Below, in pieces: positions 42,847 through 50,874 of a stretch of 64,000 bases of DNA. Origin of the DNA: Clostridium_AD sp050717535 (GTDB lineage Bacteria > Bacillota > Clostridia > Clostridiales > Clostridiaceae); contig NZ_JBOITM010000082.1 of NCBI RefSeq assembly GCF_050717535.1, positions 1-64,000 on the forward strand, read 5' to 3'. The notes under the pieces are model-generated. The model was not told where the DNA came from, did not search any database, and worked only from the letters and a program-made list of their open reading frames with translations. Position 1 is the stretch's first letter. Each line of letters starts with the position of its first letter. A program made the translations under genes and the position numbers.

Positions 42847-43980
42847 TTGATTCAGTTTAAAGATGTAAACAAAAGTTTTAATGGAAAATCTATATTAAAA
42901 GATATAAACCTAACCATAGAAAAAGGGCAATTAGTTGTTTTTATCGGACCTAGTGGTTGTGGAAAGACCACTTCACTAAAAATGATAAATAAATTACTAA
43001 TTCCAACCTCTGGTGAAATTTTAATTGATGGTAAGAATATCAACGATAAAAACACTATAAAGCTTAGACGTAATATGGGCTACGTTATTCAGCAAGCAGG
43101 ACTTCTTCCACATTTAACTATAGGTGATAATATTGCACTAATCGCAACTATAGAAAAAATACCAAAGGATAAAATTAAGGCCAAAGTAAATGAATTATTA
43201 AATTTAGTAGGCCTGGATCCTGATGAATACACAAATAAATATCCTAAGCAGCTTAGTGGTGGTCAGCAGCAAAGAGTTGGCGTTGCAAGGGCTCTTGTAA
43301 TGGATCCTGAGGTAATATTAATGGATGAACCCTTTAGTGCACTAGACCCTATAACAAAAACTCAACTTCAAGATGAGATATTTAACATACAACAAAATTT
43401 CAAGAAAACAATAATCTTTGTAACTCATGATATGGATGAGGCTTTAAAACTAGGAGATAAAATTTGTATCCTAGATGCTGGCTCTGTAGTTCAATTTGAT
43501 ACTCCAGAAGAACTACTAAAGAACCCTATTAATGATTTTGTACGGGACTTTGTAGGTAAAAACAGAATATGGAATCAGCCTGAATTAATCAAGGCAAAAG
43601 ATATTATGATAGAAATGCCTATAAAATCAGTGGGCGAGCGAACAATACTTCAAGCAATTGAAATAATGAAGTCTAGTCATGTAGATAGTTTACTTGTAGT
43701 AGATAAAGCTAACTTTTTATGTGGACTTGTTACTTTGAAACAAATTAGGAAAAATCCAAATAAAACTACAATGATTAAAGATATAATGATAAAAGATATT
43801 TTAACAGTAAATACAGAAGATTCTATAATTGATGTATTAGCACTGGTAAAGAAAGAAAGTATAAGCTTTGTTCCTGTAATAGATGAAAACTTAAAACTAT
43901 CAGGCCTGCTTACCAAAAGTAGTCTTTTATCTATATTAAGTAATCAGTTTATAGATGAGGAGGTAGAAGATAATGAATAG
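42847..43980 (+). CDS. OpuC/EgtV-type ABC ATPase with CBS domains, copy 2
   Basis: A 377-aa duplicate of the ATPase at 39948. Walker A GPSGCGKTT, signature LSGGQQQRVGVARAL, Walker B ILMDEPFSALDP and the CBS pair are all kept. Differences are scattered, mostly conservative, and concentrated around residues 45-65 and 205-220. It begins with TTG 42847 after AAGGAGG, like copy 1, and overlaps its partner by 8 bp. Since the ATPases are so alike, cross-pairing between the two transporters is possible. Confidence 0.92.
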   Translation: MIQFKDVNKSFNGKSILKDINLTIEKGQLVVFIGPSGCGKTTSLKMINKLLIPTSGEILIDGKNINDKNTIKLRRNMGYVIQQAGLLPHLTIGDNIALIATIEKIPKDKIKAKVNELLNLVGLDPDEYTNKYPKQLSGGQQQRVGVARALVMDPEVILMDEPFSALDPITKTQLQDEIFNIQQNFKKTIIFVTHDMDEALKLGDKICILDAGSVVQFDTPEELLKNPINDFVRDFVGKNRIWNQPELIKAKDIMIEMPIKSVGERTILQAIEIMKSSHVDSLLVVDKANFLCGLVTLKQIRKNPNKTTMIKDIMIKDILTVNTEDSIIDVLALVKKESISFVPVIDENLKLSGLLTKSSLLSILSNQFIDEEVEDNE

Positions 43981-45550
43981 TATAACTTCTTTTATAAATT
44001 TTGTAATAGAAAGACAAGATGAAATATTAAAATTACTTGTGCAACATATTCAACTAACTGTATTTTCAATTTTACTGGCTATAATAATCGCAATACCACT
44101 TACAATACTTATAGTTAGATATAGAAAACTTGCAGCTCCAGTTATTGGTTTTACAAATATAGTACAATCTATGCCAAGTCTCGCACTATTAGGATTTTTA
44201 ATACCAGTAGTTGGTATCGGTAGTAAACCCGCAATTATTATGGTAGTTATGTATTCTCTTCTACCTATTGTAAAAAGCACATATACAGGACTAACTAATA
44301 TAAGCCCAGCGCTTATTGAAGCATCTGATGGTATGGGACTTACTCAAACTCAAGTCTTATTAAAAGTTCGTTTTCCCCTAGCTATGCCTATTATAATGTC
44401 AGGTGTTAGAGTATCATCAGTTACAGCAGTAGGTCTTATGACCATAGCCGCATTTATAGGTGCTGGTGGTTTAGGATACTTAGTGTTTTCTGGTGTTTCA
44501 ACTGTTAATAATAATATGATTCTAGCTGGCGCTATTCCTGCTTGTTTACTTGCTATAGTTCTAGATTTCATTTTAGGCAAAGTAGAAAACATAGTAATTC
44601 CAGAAGGGATAAGAACTTCTAATAATAAACCAAGCAAAATCCATGAACTATTTAAAAACAAAAAAGTTAGAATTGGATCATTGGTATTAGTTCTTATACT
44701 TATTGTAGGTTCAGTAGCTTCAAGTTTAAACAAAGGTAAAAATACAATAGTCGTAGGTTCTAAAAATTATAATGAGCAGATAATACTTGGTAATATGGTG
44801 GCCTCTTTAATAGAACATAAGACAAAATATAAGGTTGAAAGAAAATTCAATTTAGGAGGAACCGCTGTAATATTTAATGCCATGAAATCAAAAAATTTAG
44901 ATTGTTATGTAGAATACACTGGAACAGGTCTCATAACTATACTAAAGAAACCTTCTATGAGTGATCCAGCTAAAGTTTATGATACAGTAAAAGCTGATTT
45001 CGCTAAAAATTATGGTATAGAGCTTATGAAACCTATAGGTTTTAATAACGCTTATATAGTAGCAATGAACAAAGATTTAGCTGCTAAGAATAATATAAAA
45101 ACTATTTCTGATTTGAAAAAAATCAGTTCTACATTAAATGCAGGATTTACTATGGAATTTACAAATAGATCAGATGGTTATCCTGGACTTAATAAATTGT
45201 ATAATCTTAATTTTAAAAGTGTAAAAGGTATAGATGGTGGACTTAGATATACTGCACTTGATAATAATGAAACACAGGTTTTAGATGCAAACTCTACGGA
45301 TGGATTATTACAGAAATTCGATCTTGCACTACTAAAAGATGATAAGAATTTCTTCCCACCTTACAATCCAGTTCCTGTAGTTCGTACAGATTCATTGAAA
45401 AAATTCCCTAAATTAAGAGGTGTATTGGAACTCTTAGAAGGGCAAGTTAACGATGAAGAAATGCAAAAGCTTAATTTAAAAGCAGATAATGGAGAGGACC
45501 CTCAAAAGGTTGCAGAAGACTTTTTAAGATCTAAGAAATTAATAGAATAA
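43973..45550 (+). CDS. OpuC/EgtU-type permease fused to solute-binding domain, copy 2
   Basis: A 525-aa duplicate of the fusion at 41074, with the same permease (IEASDGMGLTQTQVLLKVRFPLA), linker membrane segment and outside binding domain. The permease half is highly conserved between copies, but the binding domain has diverged clearly. For example MEFANR becomes MEFTNR, DAFATDG becomes DANSTDG and PPYYAVPV becomes PPYNPVPV. Changes in these ligand-side loops suggest a different substrate or affinity. GGAGG lies 9 nt before the ATG. Confidence 0.9.
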   Translation: MNSITSFINFVIERQDEILKLLVQHIQLTVFSILLAIIIAIPLTILIVRYRKLAAPVIGFTNIVQSMPSLALLGFLIPVVGIGSKPAIIMVVMYSLLPIVKSTYTGLTNISPALIEASDGMGLTQTQVLLKVRFPLAMPIIMSGVRVSSVTAVGLMTIAAFIGAGGLGYLVFSGVSTVNNNMILAGAIPACLLAIVLDFILGKVENIVIPEGIRTSNNKPSKIHELFKNKKVRIGSLVLVLILIVGSVASSLNKGKNTIVVGSKNYNEQIILGNMVASLIEHKTKYKVERKFNLGGTAVIFNAMKSKNLDCYVEYTGTGLITILKKPSMSDPAKVYDTVKADFAKNYGIELMKPIGFNNAYIVAMNKDLAAKNNIKTISDLKKISSTLNAGFTMEFTNRSDGYPGLNKLYNLNFKSVKGIDGGLRYTALDNNETQVLDANSTDGLLQKFDLALLKDDKNFFPPYNPVPVVRTDSLKKFPKLRGVLELLEGQVNDEEMQKLNLKADNGEDPQKVAEDFLRSKKLIE

Positions 45551-45555
45551 GTTAG

Positions 45556-45596
45556 AAAAAGCTGGATATGTTTTTAAAATATATCTAGCTTTTTTC
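45556..45596. terminator. Terminator of the second OpuC-type operon
   Basis: Stem aaaaagctggatat (45556-45569) / atatctagcttttt (45581-45594), T-rich on the plus strand. It may also end the converging minus-strand gene, whose stop codon follows directly. Confidence 0.85.
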
Positions 45597-45601
45597 ATTT
45601 A

Positions 45602-45913
45602 CTAATAAATACACATAATTATATAATTCCACTCTCTCCAATGATAATTGGAATATATATCATTATAAATTTCTTTTATTTTATACATGGCTTTTGAACT
45701 TGCATCTAATTTAGATGCACTACTTACTTTAATTGTTGAAACAAAAGAACCTTTTTCTTTTATTCTTTCACGATTAGCAAAATAGCACATATCATACCAA
45801 AGAATTTTATATGAAATTGTATAATCTTTTTCTACTTCTTTTAATTTCTTACCACAGTATTTACAAAATGAATCTTCATCACCAACTTCTTCTCTACAAG
45901 CTTTACAAAACAT
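45602..45913 (-). CDS. Small double-CxxC zinc-ribbon protein
   Basis: A 103-aa protein beginning MFCKACREEVGDEDSFCKYCGKK, a compact zinc ribbon with two CxxC pairs (residues 3-6 and 17-20). A Lys-rich linker follows and then a helical region with many aromatic residues, ending HWREWNYIIMCIY. I start at the ATG 45911-45913 because GGGGGAT precedes it; an earlier in-frame start adds 20 residues with no ribosome site. It follows the two related small genes on the same strand by 17 bp, so it seems to belong to that module. Function unknown. Confidence 0.7.
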   Translation of the reverse strand: MFCKACREEVGDEDSFCKYCGKKLKEVEKDYTISYKILWYDMCYFANRERIKEKGSFVSTIKVSSASKLDASSKAMYKIKEIYNDIYSNYHWREWNYIIMCIY

Positions 45914-45930
45914 TAGAAGTATCCCCCAGT

Positions 45931-46182
45931 TCACACGGATGGCTTTATCTGATTTTTCTCTTTCCCATCCCATGTATGAAACTCAATTACTTTACTATTG
46001 GCTACATCACTTATTAATGCTTCTTCAATCAGCATCACTAGTTCAAGACAGCTACGAAAATGTCTTGTTTGTTTCCCATCTAGCCATTGGATTGTTCCCT
46101 GCCAACTTGTATTCTGCCGGTATTTTATTCTTACTAAAAAGGCTGTTGATGCTTCTATTGGGGCTCGTTCTACTTCATTCAT
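45931..46182 (-). CDS. Small conserved protein of the BTAD module, paralogue A
   Basis: An 83-aa protein with the core AFLVRIKYRQNTSWQGTIQW, LDGKQTRHFRSCLELVMLIEEAL. The pattern G-x-I-x-W/H ... x-F-R-S-x-x-E-x-x-x-L-I-x-E-x-L recurs in the next gene upstream, so the two are related. I remember similar short proteins near BTAD-type regulators in clostridia but know no function. A GGGGGGAGG site precedes the ATG. It overlaps the upstream gene by 8 bp and so is translationally coupled. Confidence 0.75.
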   Translation of the reverse strand: MNEVERAPIEASTAFLVRIKYRQNTSWQGTIQWLDGKQTRHFRSCLELVMLIEEALISDVANSKVIEFHTWDGKEKNQIKPSV

Positions 46183-46453
46183 AACACCCTCCCCCCTTTA
46201 GACATAATTTATTTTTACGTATAATCCACCTGCGAATCTGGTTAGTTGGCTGTGGGAAATTAGATTGATCCAATTTTTCATTTATTATTAGGATCATTTC
46301 AATTAAACTTCTAAAATACATTATCTCACCAGATCTATTATGCTGAATTTCCCCCTTAACATTACCATCGTCATTTACTATGATGTTTAATATAAAATCC
46401 TCTACCCCATTCTTACTACACTCTAAGGACTTCTGGTCCCTCTTCCTTTCCAT
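46175..46453 (-). CDS. Small conserved protein of the BTAD module, paralogue B
   Basis: A 92-aa relative of the protein at 45931. The shared core reads FILNIIVNDDGNVKGEIQH, SGEIMYFRSLIEMILIINEKL. The N-terminus is basic (ERKRDQKS) and the C-terminus carries two Cys residues. A GGAGAA site precedes the ATG. It lies 210 bp downstream of the BTAD regulator gene on the same strand, with a terminator between, so it probably has its own promoter. Role unknown; a small effector or binding partner of the regulator is a guess. Confidence 0.7.
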   Translation of the reverse strand: MERKRDQKSLECSKNGVEDFILNIIVNDDGNVKGEIQHNRSGEIMYFRSLIEMILIINEKLDQSNFPQPTNQIRRWIIRKNKLCLKGGGCYE

Positions 46454-46609
46454 AATAAATTCTCCTTATTGTTATATCTATTATTATGTACAGGTAAATA
46501 GTACCATATGGTGGTCTCATTCATATCTTCATTTACTCTCATTTAAAACTTATATTAATCATAAATTAAACTTATACCAGTCACAGTTCAATCATAGATT
46601 TTCTAATAA

Positions 46610-46650
46610 AAGCAAAAAAAAGATCATAAGGTTTTTATACCATTATGGTC
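46610..46650 (-). terminator. Terminator of the BTAD regulator gene
   Basis: Stem gatcataaggt (46622-46632) / accattatggtc (46639-46650) with G-U pairs, followed on the minus strand by a run of T residues. Confidence 0.7.
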
Positions 46651-46665
46651 TCCTAATTTACGATT

Positions 46666-47910
46666 TTATATATCAAGGTCACTAATTTGCTTTAATGTGG
46701 TTTCTATAATTATACCCTTTGATGTGTAAGCTATTTTATGCTTATTTAAAATACGAGCTAATACAATATTTGCTTGCTCAAATGTGGGTGCTGGTAGTAT
46801 AACAAGTATTTGAGCCTCATTCCATTTTGACACAATATCTCCCTTACGAAGCTGCTGTATTAACATATCAAGTAGTGACCCCATTGCGTTTTTAAATATT
46901 TTACTGTCTTTGGTTCTGTTATTTACCATAAATACAGTAATCATTCCCATAAATACTTCTTGCTCAGACCTTGCTACTCTACGACATTCTAATTTATAAA
47001 TAGATATAAATGTATCTGGTTCACAAAAGAATGCTCCATCAGAATCAGTTCTATCAATCATCATTTCTTGAATCGAATTTAAGTCCAATAAAATCATATC
47101 ATCATTAGATTTTATCTTATGGTATAAGTTTCTTAAATCCGTTGATGGTTTCACTCCCATTTCCTTATATAGCATAGATGTTACATATTCATATTGACTC
47201 TGTGCTTGCTTTATATTACCCACCGCAATAAGTGCTTCAATATAATTTATATGCACACTTTCTTCAAATAATTCCATCATTAATGCCTTTTCACATACTT
47301 TTAGAATATCCTCGTTTCTTCCATACTGTTTTAATAGTTTTGTTATCCTGTTTATTATATCCATATAAATGCGATGATAATAGTTTCTAACTGGCATTAC
47401 CCATTCATTATAGGAGTCCTCAGAAAGATAATCACCTTTATATAACCCTAAGGCTATTTGATAAAATTCAATTCCATCAATAAAGTCACCATTCTGCTCT
47501 GCACCCTTACCTTTATTATAAAGATCCTCAAACTCATCAACATCTGTCCAGTAATGAAACTCTTTGTTCCAACTGTAGCATCCTTGTGAATAATTTATAA
47601 TTGATTCTCCATCCTTATTTACCCCTTCATAATTTAAAAGCATCCTAAGTCTATAAATAAGATTTTGCAAAGCTTTTATAGGGTTATCACATTCCTTATC
47701 AACCCACAGAATGTCGAAAAAATTTTCTTGAACAATCCTCTTATTTCTATATGTAAGAATATATTTAAATAAGTTCCACAATTGTTGTGAACGCTTACAA
47801 TCATTTGAAAGAATCTTTTTACCTGATTTTACTTCAAAACAACCTAATGTATATACTTTCAAACAATTTTCATAGTCATTTTCAACAGAGTTTAAATTAT
47901 TAGCTAACAA
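46666..47910 (-). CDS. BTAD (SARP-type) regulator with degenerate GGDEF domain
   Basis: A 414-aa regulator. Residues about 15-110 form an OmpR-like winged helix (LKVYTLGCFEVKSGKKIL, ALQNLIYRLRMLL). About 125-265 is the bacterial transcriptional activator domain of TPR-like helices (DVDEFEDLYNKGK, ALMMELFEESVHINYIEALIAVGN). The C-terminal 120 residues have the outline of a GGDEF domain: LRKGDIVSKWNEAQILVILPAPTFEQA corresponds to the usual 'R-x-D-x-x-ARYGGDEF-LLP' block, but GGDEF is replaced by WNEAQ, so it cannot be a cyclase. It may bind a ligand or act as a dimer platform. It starts with TTG after GGGGGAG. The module downstream is the likely target. Confidence 0.8.
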   Translation of the reverse strand: MLANNLNSVENDYENCLKVYTLGCFEVKSGKKILSNDCKRSQQLWNLFKYILTYRNKRIVQENFFDILWVDKECDNPIKALQNLIYRLRMLLNYEGVNKDGESIINYSQGCYSWNKEFHYWTDVDEFEDLYNKGKGAEQNGDFIDGIEFYQIALGLYKGDYLSEDSYNEWVMPVRNYYHRIYMDIINRITKLLKQYGRNEDILKVCEKALMMELFEESVHINYIEALIAVGNIKQAQSQYEYVTSMLYKEMGVKPSTDLRNLYHKIKSNDDMILLDLNSIQEMMIDRTDSDGAFFCEPDTFISIYKLECRRVARSEQEVFMGMITVFMVNNRTKDSKIFKNAMGSLLDMLIQQLRKGDIVSKWNEAQILVILPAPTFEQANIVLARILNKHKIAYTSKGIIIETTLKQISDLDI

Positions 47911-48314
47911 GTAATCTCCCCCTTGTATATTATCTTTAATCTCAAATAAATAAGTTATAATATGATACTTTCATCTTTGCACTTATATGATTAAACTTCC
48001 TAATTTAGACTACACTTAACAAATTCCTTAGGTAATACAAATGCTGCTTTTTATGATGACATAAAAAAACTCCATTTTCATAGATCTTTCTATGAAAAAG
48101 GAGTGGGTTCACTATTAGCTCGTCATATTCAAAGTGACCATTTAAGAATATGTTTCATTGCTTCCTGGAAATATATTATCATGTTATTCCCATTATATAC
48201 TTTTTTTTGTAAATATTGTACAAATTTAATAACCTATATTTTTCTGAATAGCATGAATATTCGCTGCTTTATTAAAAATAAATGCTAATTATTCTGTTAA
48301 TATGTCTTATCGAG
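47911..48314. other. Gene-poor region upstream of the BTAD regulator gene
   Basis: Holds the presumed regulator promoter and an orphan hairpin at 48063-48104. A 61-codon frame on the plus strand at 48103 has no ribosome site and unlikely composition and is not called. Confidence 0.5.
48063..48104 (-). terminator. Orphan terminator hairpin
   Basis: Arms at 48069-48084 and 48089-48104 pair along about 15 bp; on the minus strand a T run follows. No intact minus-strand gene ends here. The nearest coding trace is the LCP remnant at 48315-48392, so this may be its leftover terminator. Confidence 0.65.
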
Positions 48315-48392
48315 TTAAAACAATGGATATTTAGGTACGGTCTTTATGTGCTCATAAATAAATTTATGAAACTGCTCTACAGTATACTTCAT
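48315..48392 (-). pseudogene. 3' remnant of an LCP (LytR-CpsA-Psr) gene
   Basis: About 25 codons read MKYTVEQFHKFIYEHIKTV, then PKYPLF and a stop. This lines up with the end of the intact LCP protein at 49810 (EEQLHKFIYEDVKPAYK, then APLF and stop), and the DNA shares the stretch TCATAAATAAATTTATGAA. Nothing upstream extends the match, so it is the decayed tail of a second copy. Confidence 0.7.
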
Positions 48393-48494
48393 ATCCCTTT
48401 ATTATTTTATTCATTGTTTTATCAGCTTATGCACTATTTACTTGAGCCTTACAATTAACGCTTTATTTTTGTAATTAAATTTTATTTTAACGAC

Positions 48495-48532
48495 GGAAGA
48501 ACTACTGAAATATATATTTCAGTAGTTCTTCC
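48495..48532 (-). terminator. Terminator after the acyltransferase gene
   Basis: Perfect stem ggaagaactactgaaa / tttcagtagttcttcc (48495-48532) just past the acyltransferase stop and the repeat copy C. The T tail is weak. Confidence 0.65.
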
Positions 48533-48558
48533 ACTAGCTTTCGCCATATAATATAAAT

Positions 48559-49647
48559 TTAATTATTGTCCAACATGCCCCTTGCCACTTGGGTAGCACT
48601 TATCTTTCTATGCTCTTTTATATCAAAAATAAATTTACCAAAATTTGTTTTTATTATAATTTCATAAAAACAAATGCTAAACAGAATAGCTGCAACTGAT
48701 ACAATTGGTATCATTATTGGTGAACTATACAAATTGTGTTTTAGTAAGAAATTTGAAGTTTCTTTTACAAAAATCGGTTCATGAAATAAAAATATTGGGA
48801 AAGAATATTTCCCCAGCGTTAATAATATCTTACTATTTTTTAGTAATGTTGCTACATAAAACCATGCAACTACAGACAATGGAATAAGTATTAAGGTTGT
48901 ACACATATTATTTATAAAGGAGTTCTTTATAAATAATTCCGCAGTCAATAGAACTAAATAAGTTGCTAAAGTTCTTTTGCCATACTTTTTATTTATTCCC
49001 CTACTACATACCTGTGCCCCTAATTCATATAAATAAAAGTAATATATATAACTTATAGGGTTTAAATAATCCTCCGCCAAGAGTTTTGTCTTACTTTGAA
49101 TTATAGACACTATAATCGCTACAATATATAAAATAATTAGTCTTGTCTTAGCATTTTTTAAATATTTGATTATTATAGGATACCCAAATACAATAAGCAT
49201 GTACATAGGAATATACCATAATTGATAAGCATAATTAAATCCTAAAAAAATTCTTGTTGTGTCGTTTAAAAATATGCCTAATATATTAAGAACATTAACT
49301 GATTTGTTTATAAGTATATCTTTCACCAAAAGATCACCACATTGATATAATATCCAAAACATGCTGACAATTAGAAATGGTTTAATTACTTTATTGAATT
49401 TTTTATATATCATTGTTCCATATTCTTCATTTTTATCCTTCATTTTATATTTATATCCAGAAATGAATATAAACATAGGAACTGCAACATGAACAATCTT
49501 GTCTGCAAGATAAAAGTAAGCTCCGCCCCCAATGTAACTTTCTAAATGTAATACTTCTGCTAAAAAAAATCCATTACTATGAATAAGTGTTACAAATAAA
49601 ATTGCAATACCACTATATACTTGTAATTCATTCAAATGCTTTTTTAT
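48559..49647 (-). CDS. Acyltransferase-3 family membrane protein
   Basis: A 362-aa integral membrane O-acyltransferase, likely adding acetyl or similar groups to the surface polysaccharide. It has about ten membrane segments and the family marks NELQVYSGIAILFVTLIH (with the catalytic-type His) and PMFIFISGY. The normal start would be a TTG at 49635. Extending in frame by four codons to ATA 49647 gives IKKHLNELQ, the expected KK-start of this family, and places GGGAG 7 nt upstream, so an AUA start is likely. The last ten codons (ATQVARGMLD) are supplied by a dispersed 30-bp repeat. Final gene of the polysaccharide cluster. Confidence 0.82.
   Translation of the reverse strand: MKKHLNELQVYSGIAILFVTLIHSNGFFLAEVLHLESYIGGGAYFYLADKIVHVAVPMFIFISGYKYKMKDKNEEYGTMIYKKFNKVIKPFLIVSMFWILYQCGDLLVKDILINKSVNVLNILGIFLNDTTRIFLGFNYAYQLWYIPMYMLIVFGYPIIIKYLKNAKTRLIILYIVAIIVSIIQSKTKLLAEDYLNPISYIYYFYLYELGAQVCSRGINKKYGKRTLATYLVLLTAELFIKNSFINNMCTTLILIPLSVVAWFYVATLLKNSKILLTLGKYSFPIFLFHEPIFVKETSNFLLKHNLYSSPIMIPIVSVAAILFSICFYEIIIKTNFGKFIFDIKEHRKISATQVARGMLDNN
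48570..48599 (+). repeat. 30-bp dispersed repeat, copy C, inside a coding end
   Basis: CCAACATGCCCCTTGCC followed by ACTTGGGTAGCAC matches copies A and B with a few changes. On the minus strand it is translated as the C-terminus of the acyltransferase. Confidence 0.7.
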
Positions 49648-49751
49648 AAAAACACTCCCTTTAAGATTAGCTTTTATTACATTATATCAAAATATAATGA
49701 TTTTACGGCTATTTTCACAGAATGTTATTTATAAAGTTACATTTAACGACA

Positions 49752-49778
49752 CAAGAACTTAGTTTTATCTAAGTTCTT
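49752..49778 (-). terminator. Hairpin after the LCP gene
   Basis: Perfect stem caagaacttag (49752-49762) / ctaagttcttg (49768-49778) about 30 bp past the LCP stop codon. It lacks a clear T run, so readthrough to the acyltransferase gene is possible. Confidence 0.5.
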
Positions 49779-49809
49779 GTTCGTATTCCATATTAATCTT
49801 TTTATTATA

Positions 49810-50874
49810 TTAAAATAGCGGTGCTTTATAAGCGGGTTTCACATCCTCATAAATAAATTTATGAAGTTGCTCTTCAGTTGCCCCCAGGTCCGCAACCAAA
49901 TACCACACTCCGTCCATCATTTTTCCTTTGCAGTAGCCATCCACTGGAAATCTTTCCTGCTCTAAGGTCATTATATTAGATGTAAGAACTTTTGTGCCAA
50001 GCTTTATTATGTCCATACTCTTTATGCTTGTTTCAGTATAAGGTAGAAGCTTAGAAACTATAGACGGAAATCCTGTTATTCCTAAGGACTGAACCTTTGT
50101 GAGCATAGCCGATAAAATTGTCCTTTGTCTTTTAGTTCTCACAAAATCTCCGCCGGCAGTATAACGGATTCTCGAATAAGCAACCGCTTGAAGACCGTTT
50201 AAAATCTGGGGTCCCGATTTTGTAACTTCAAGTATCGGTTTTTTCTCAATTTCAGCAACTTCACCCATGTTGCTGTTTATTAATCTAATTTCATTGTTTT
50301 CAACATCTATGGTTACACCACCAATAGTATCTATAATCTTCTCAAGTTTAAAAAAATCTACAGTAACATAATCTCTGATATTCAAATTAAAGTTCTCATT
50401 AAGTGTTCTTATTGCAAGCTGTGGTCCTCCATAAGCATAGGCATGGTTAATCTTTGTGTCACCATGATTTTTTATTTTTACATAAGTATCTCTCATAATA
50501 GAGGACATTTTAATTTTTTTGTGCACTGTATCTATAGACAGTATCATTATTGCATCTGACCGACTTGCTTCATCTACATCTCGTCTATCTACACCAAATA
50601 GCGCAATATTTATTATTTCGGTAACCTCTTCTTTTTTTATAGGTATTTCTTCTTTTAAAGGCACTTCATTTTTTGAAGTTACTTTCTCTTTTAGAGGTAC
50701 TTCAGGTTTAATCCCTAAATCCTCATCAGTTTTTAATATTGTTGTAGTGTTTATTTTGCTAAGTTGATAATAGGTATAACTAGAGGATCCCCCAAGGACT
50801 AGTAGGATAACAATAAATATGCCTAAAATTAGCTTTATCCATGGTTTCAATTTCTTTTTATTTTTATCTTCCAT
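49810..50874 (-). CDS. LytR-CpsA-Psr (LCP) family cell-wall polymer ligase
   Basis: A 354-aa membrane-anchored enzyme that transfers lipid-linked polysaccharide onto peptidoglycan. One membrane segment (about 10-32) is followed by a short Lys/Glu/Pro-rich spacer (PLKEKVTSKNEVPLKEE) and the LCP domain. Key motifs are NIALFGVDRRD, SRSDAIMILSID, SSIMRDTYVKIK with the conserved Arg, KINHAYAYGG and DYVTVDFFKLEKIIDTIGGV. A later block RIRYTAGGDFVRTKRQR is also typical. The ATG at 50874 lacks a good ribosome site; a 22-codon leader ORF overlapping this ATG probably couples its translation. It lies in the polysaccharide cluster, consistent with attaching that polymer to the wall. Confidence 0.92.
   Translation of the reverse strand: MEDKNKKKLKPWIKLILGIFIVILLVLGGSSSYTYYQLSKINTTTILKTDEDLGIKPEVPLKEKVTSKNEVPLKEEIPIKKEEVTEIINIALFGVDRRDVDEASRSDAIMILSIDTVHKKIKMSSIMRDTYVKIKNHGDTKINHAYAYGGPQLAIRTLNENFNLNIRDYVTVDFFKLEKIIDTIGGVTIDVENNEIRLINSNMGEVAEIEKKPILEVTKSGPQILNGLQAVAYSRIRYTAGGDFVRTKRQRTILSAMLTKVQSLGITGFPSIVSKLLPYTETSIKSMDIIKLGTKVLTSNIMTLEQERFPVDGYCKGKMMDGVWYLVADLGATEEQLHKFIYEDVKPAYKAPLF

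Noticed and set aside
48103..48288. 61-codon frame on the plus strand
   Set aside because: No ribosome site, overlaps an orphan terminator, and the peptide has no recognisable pattern.
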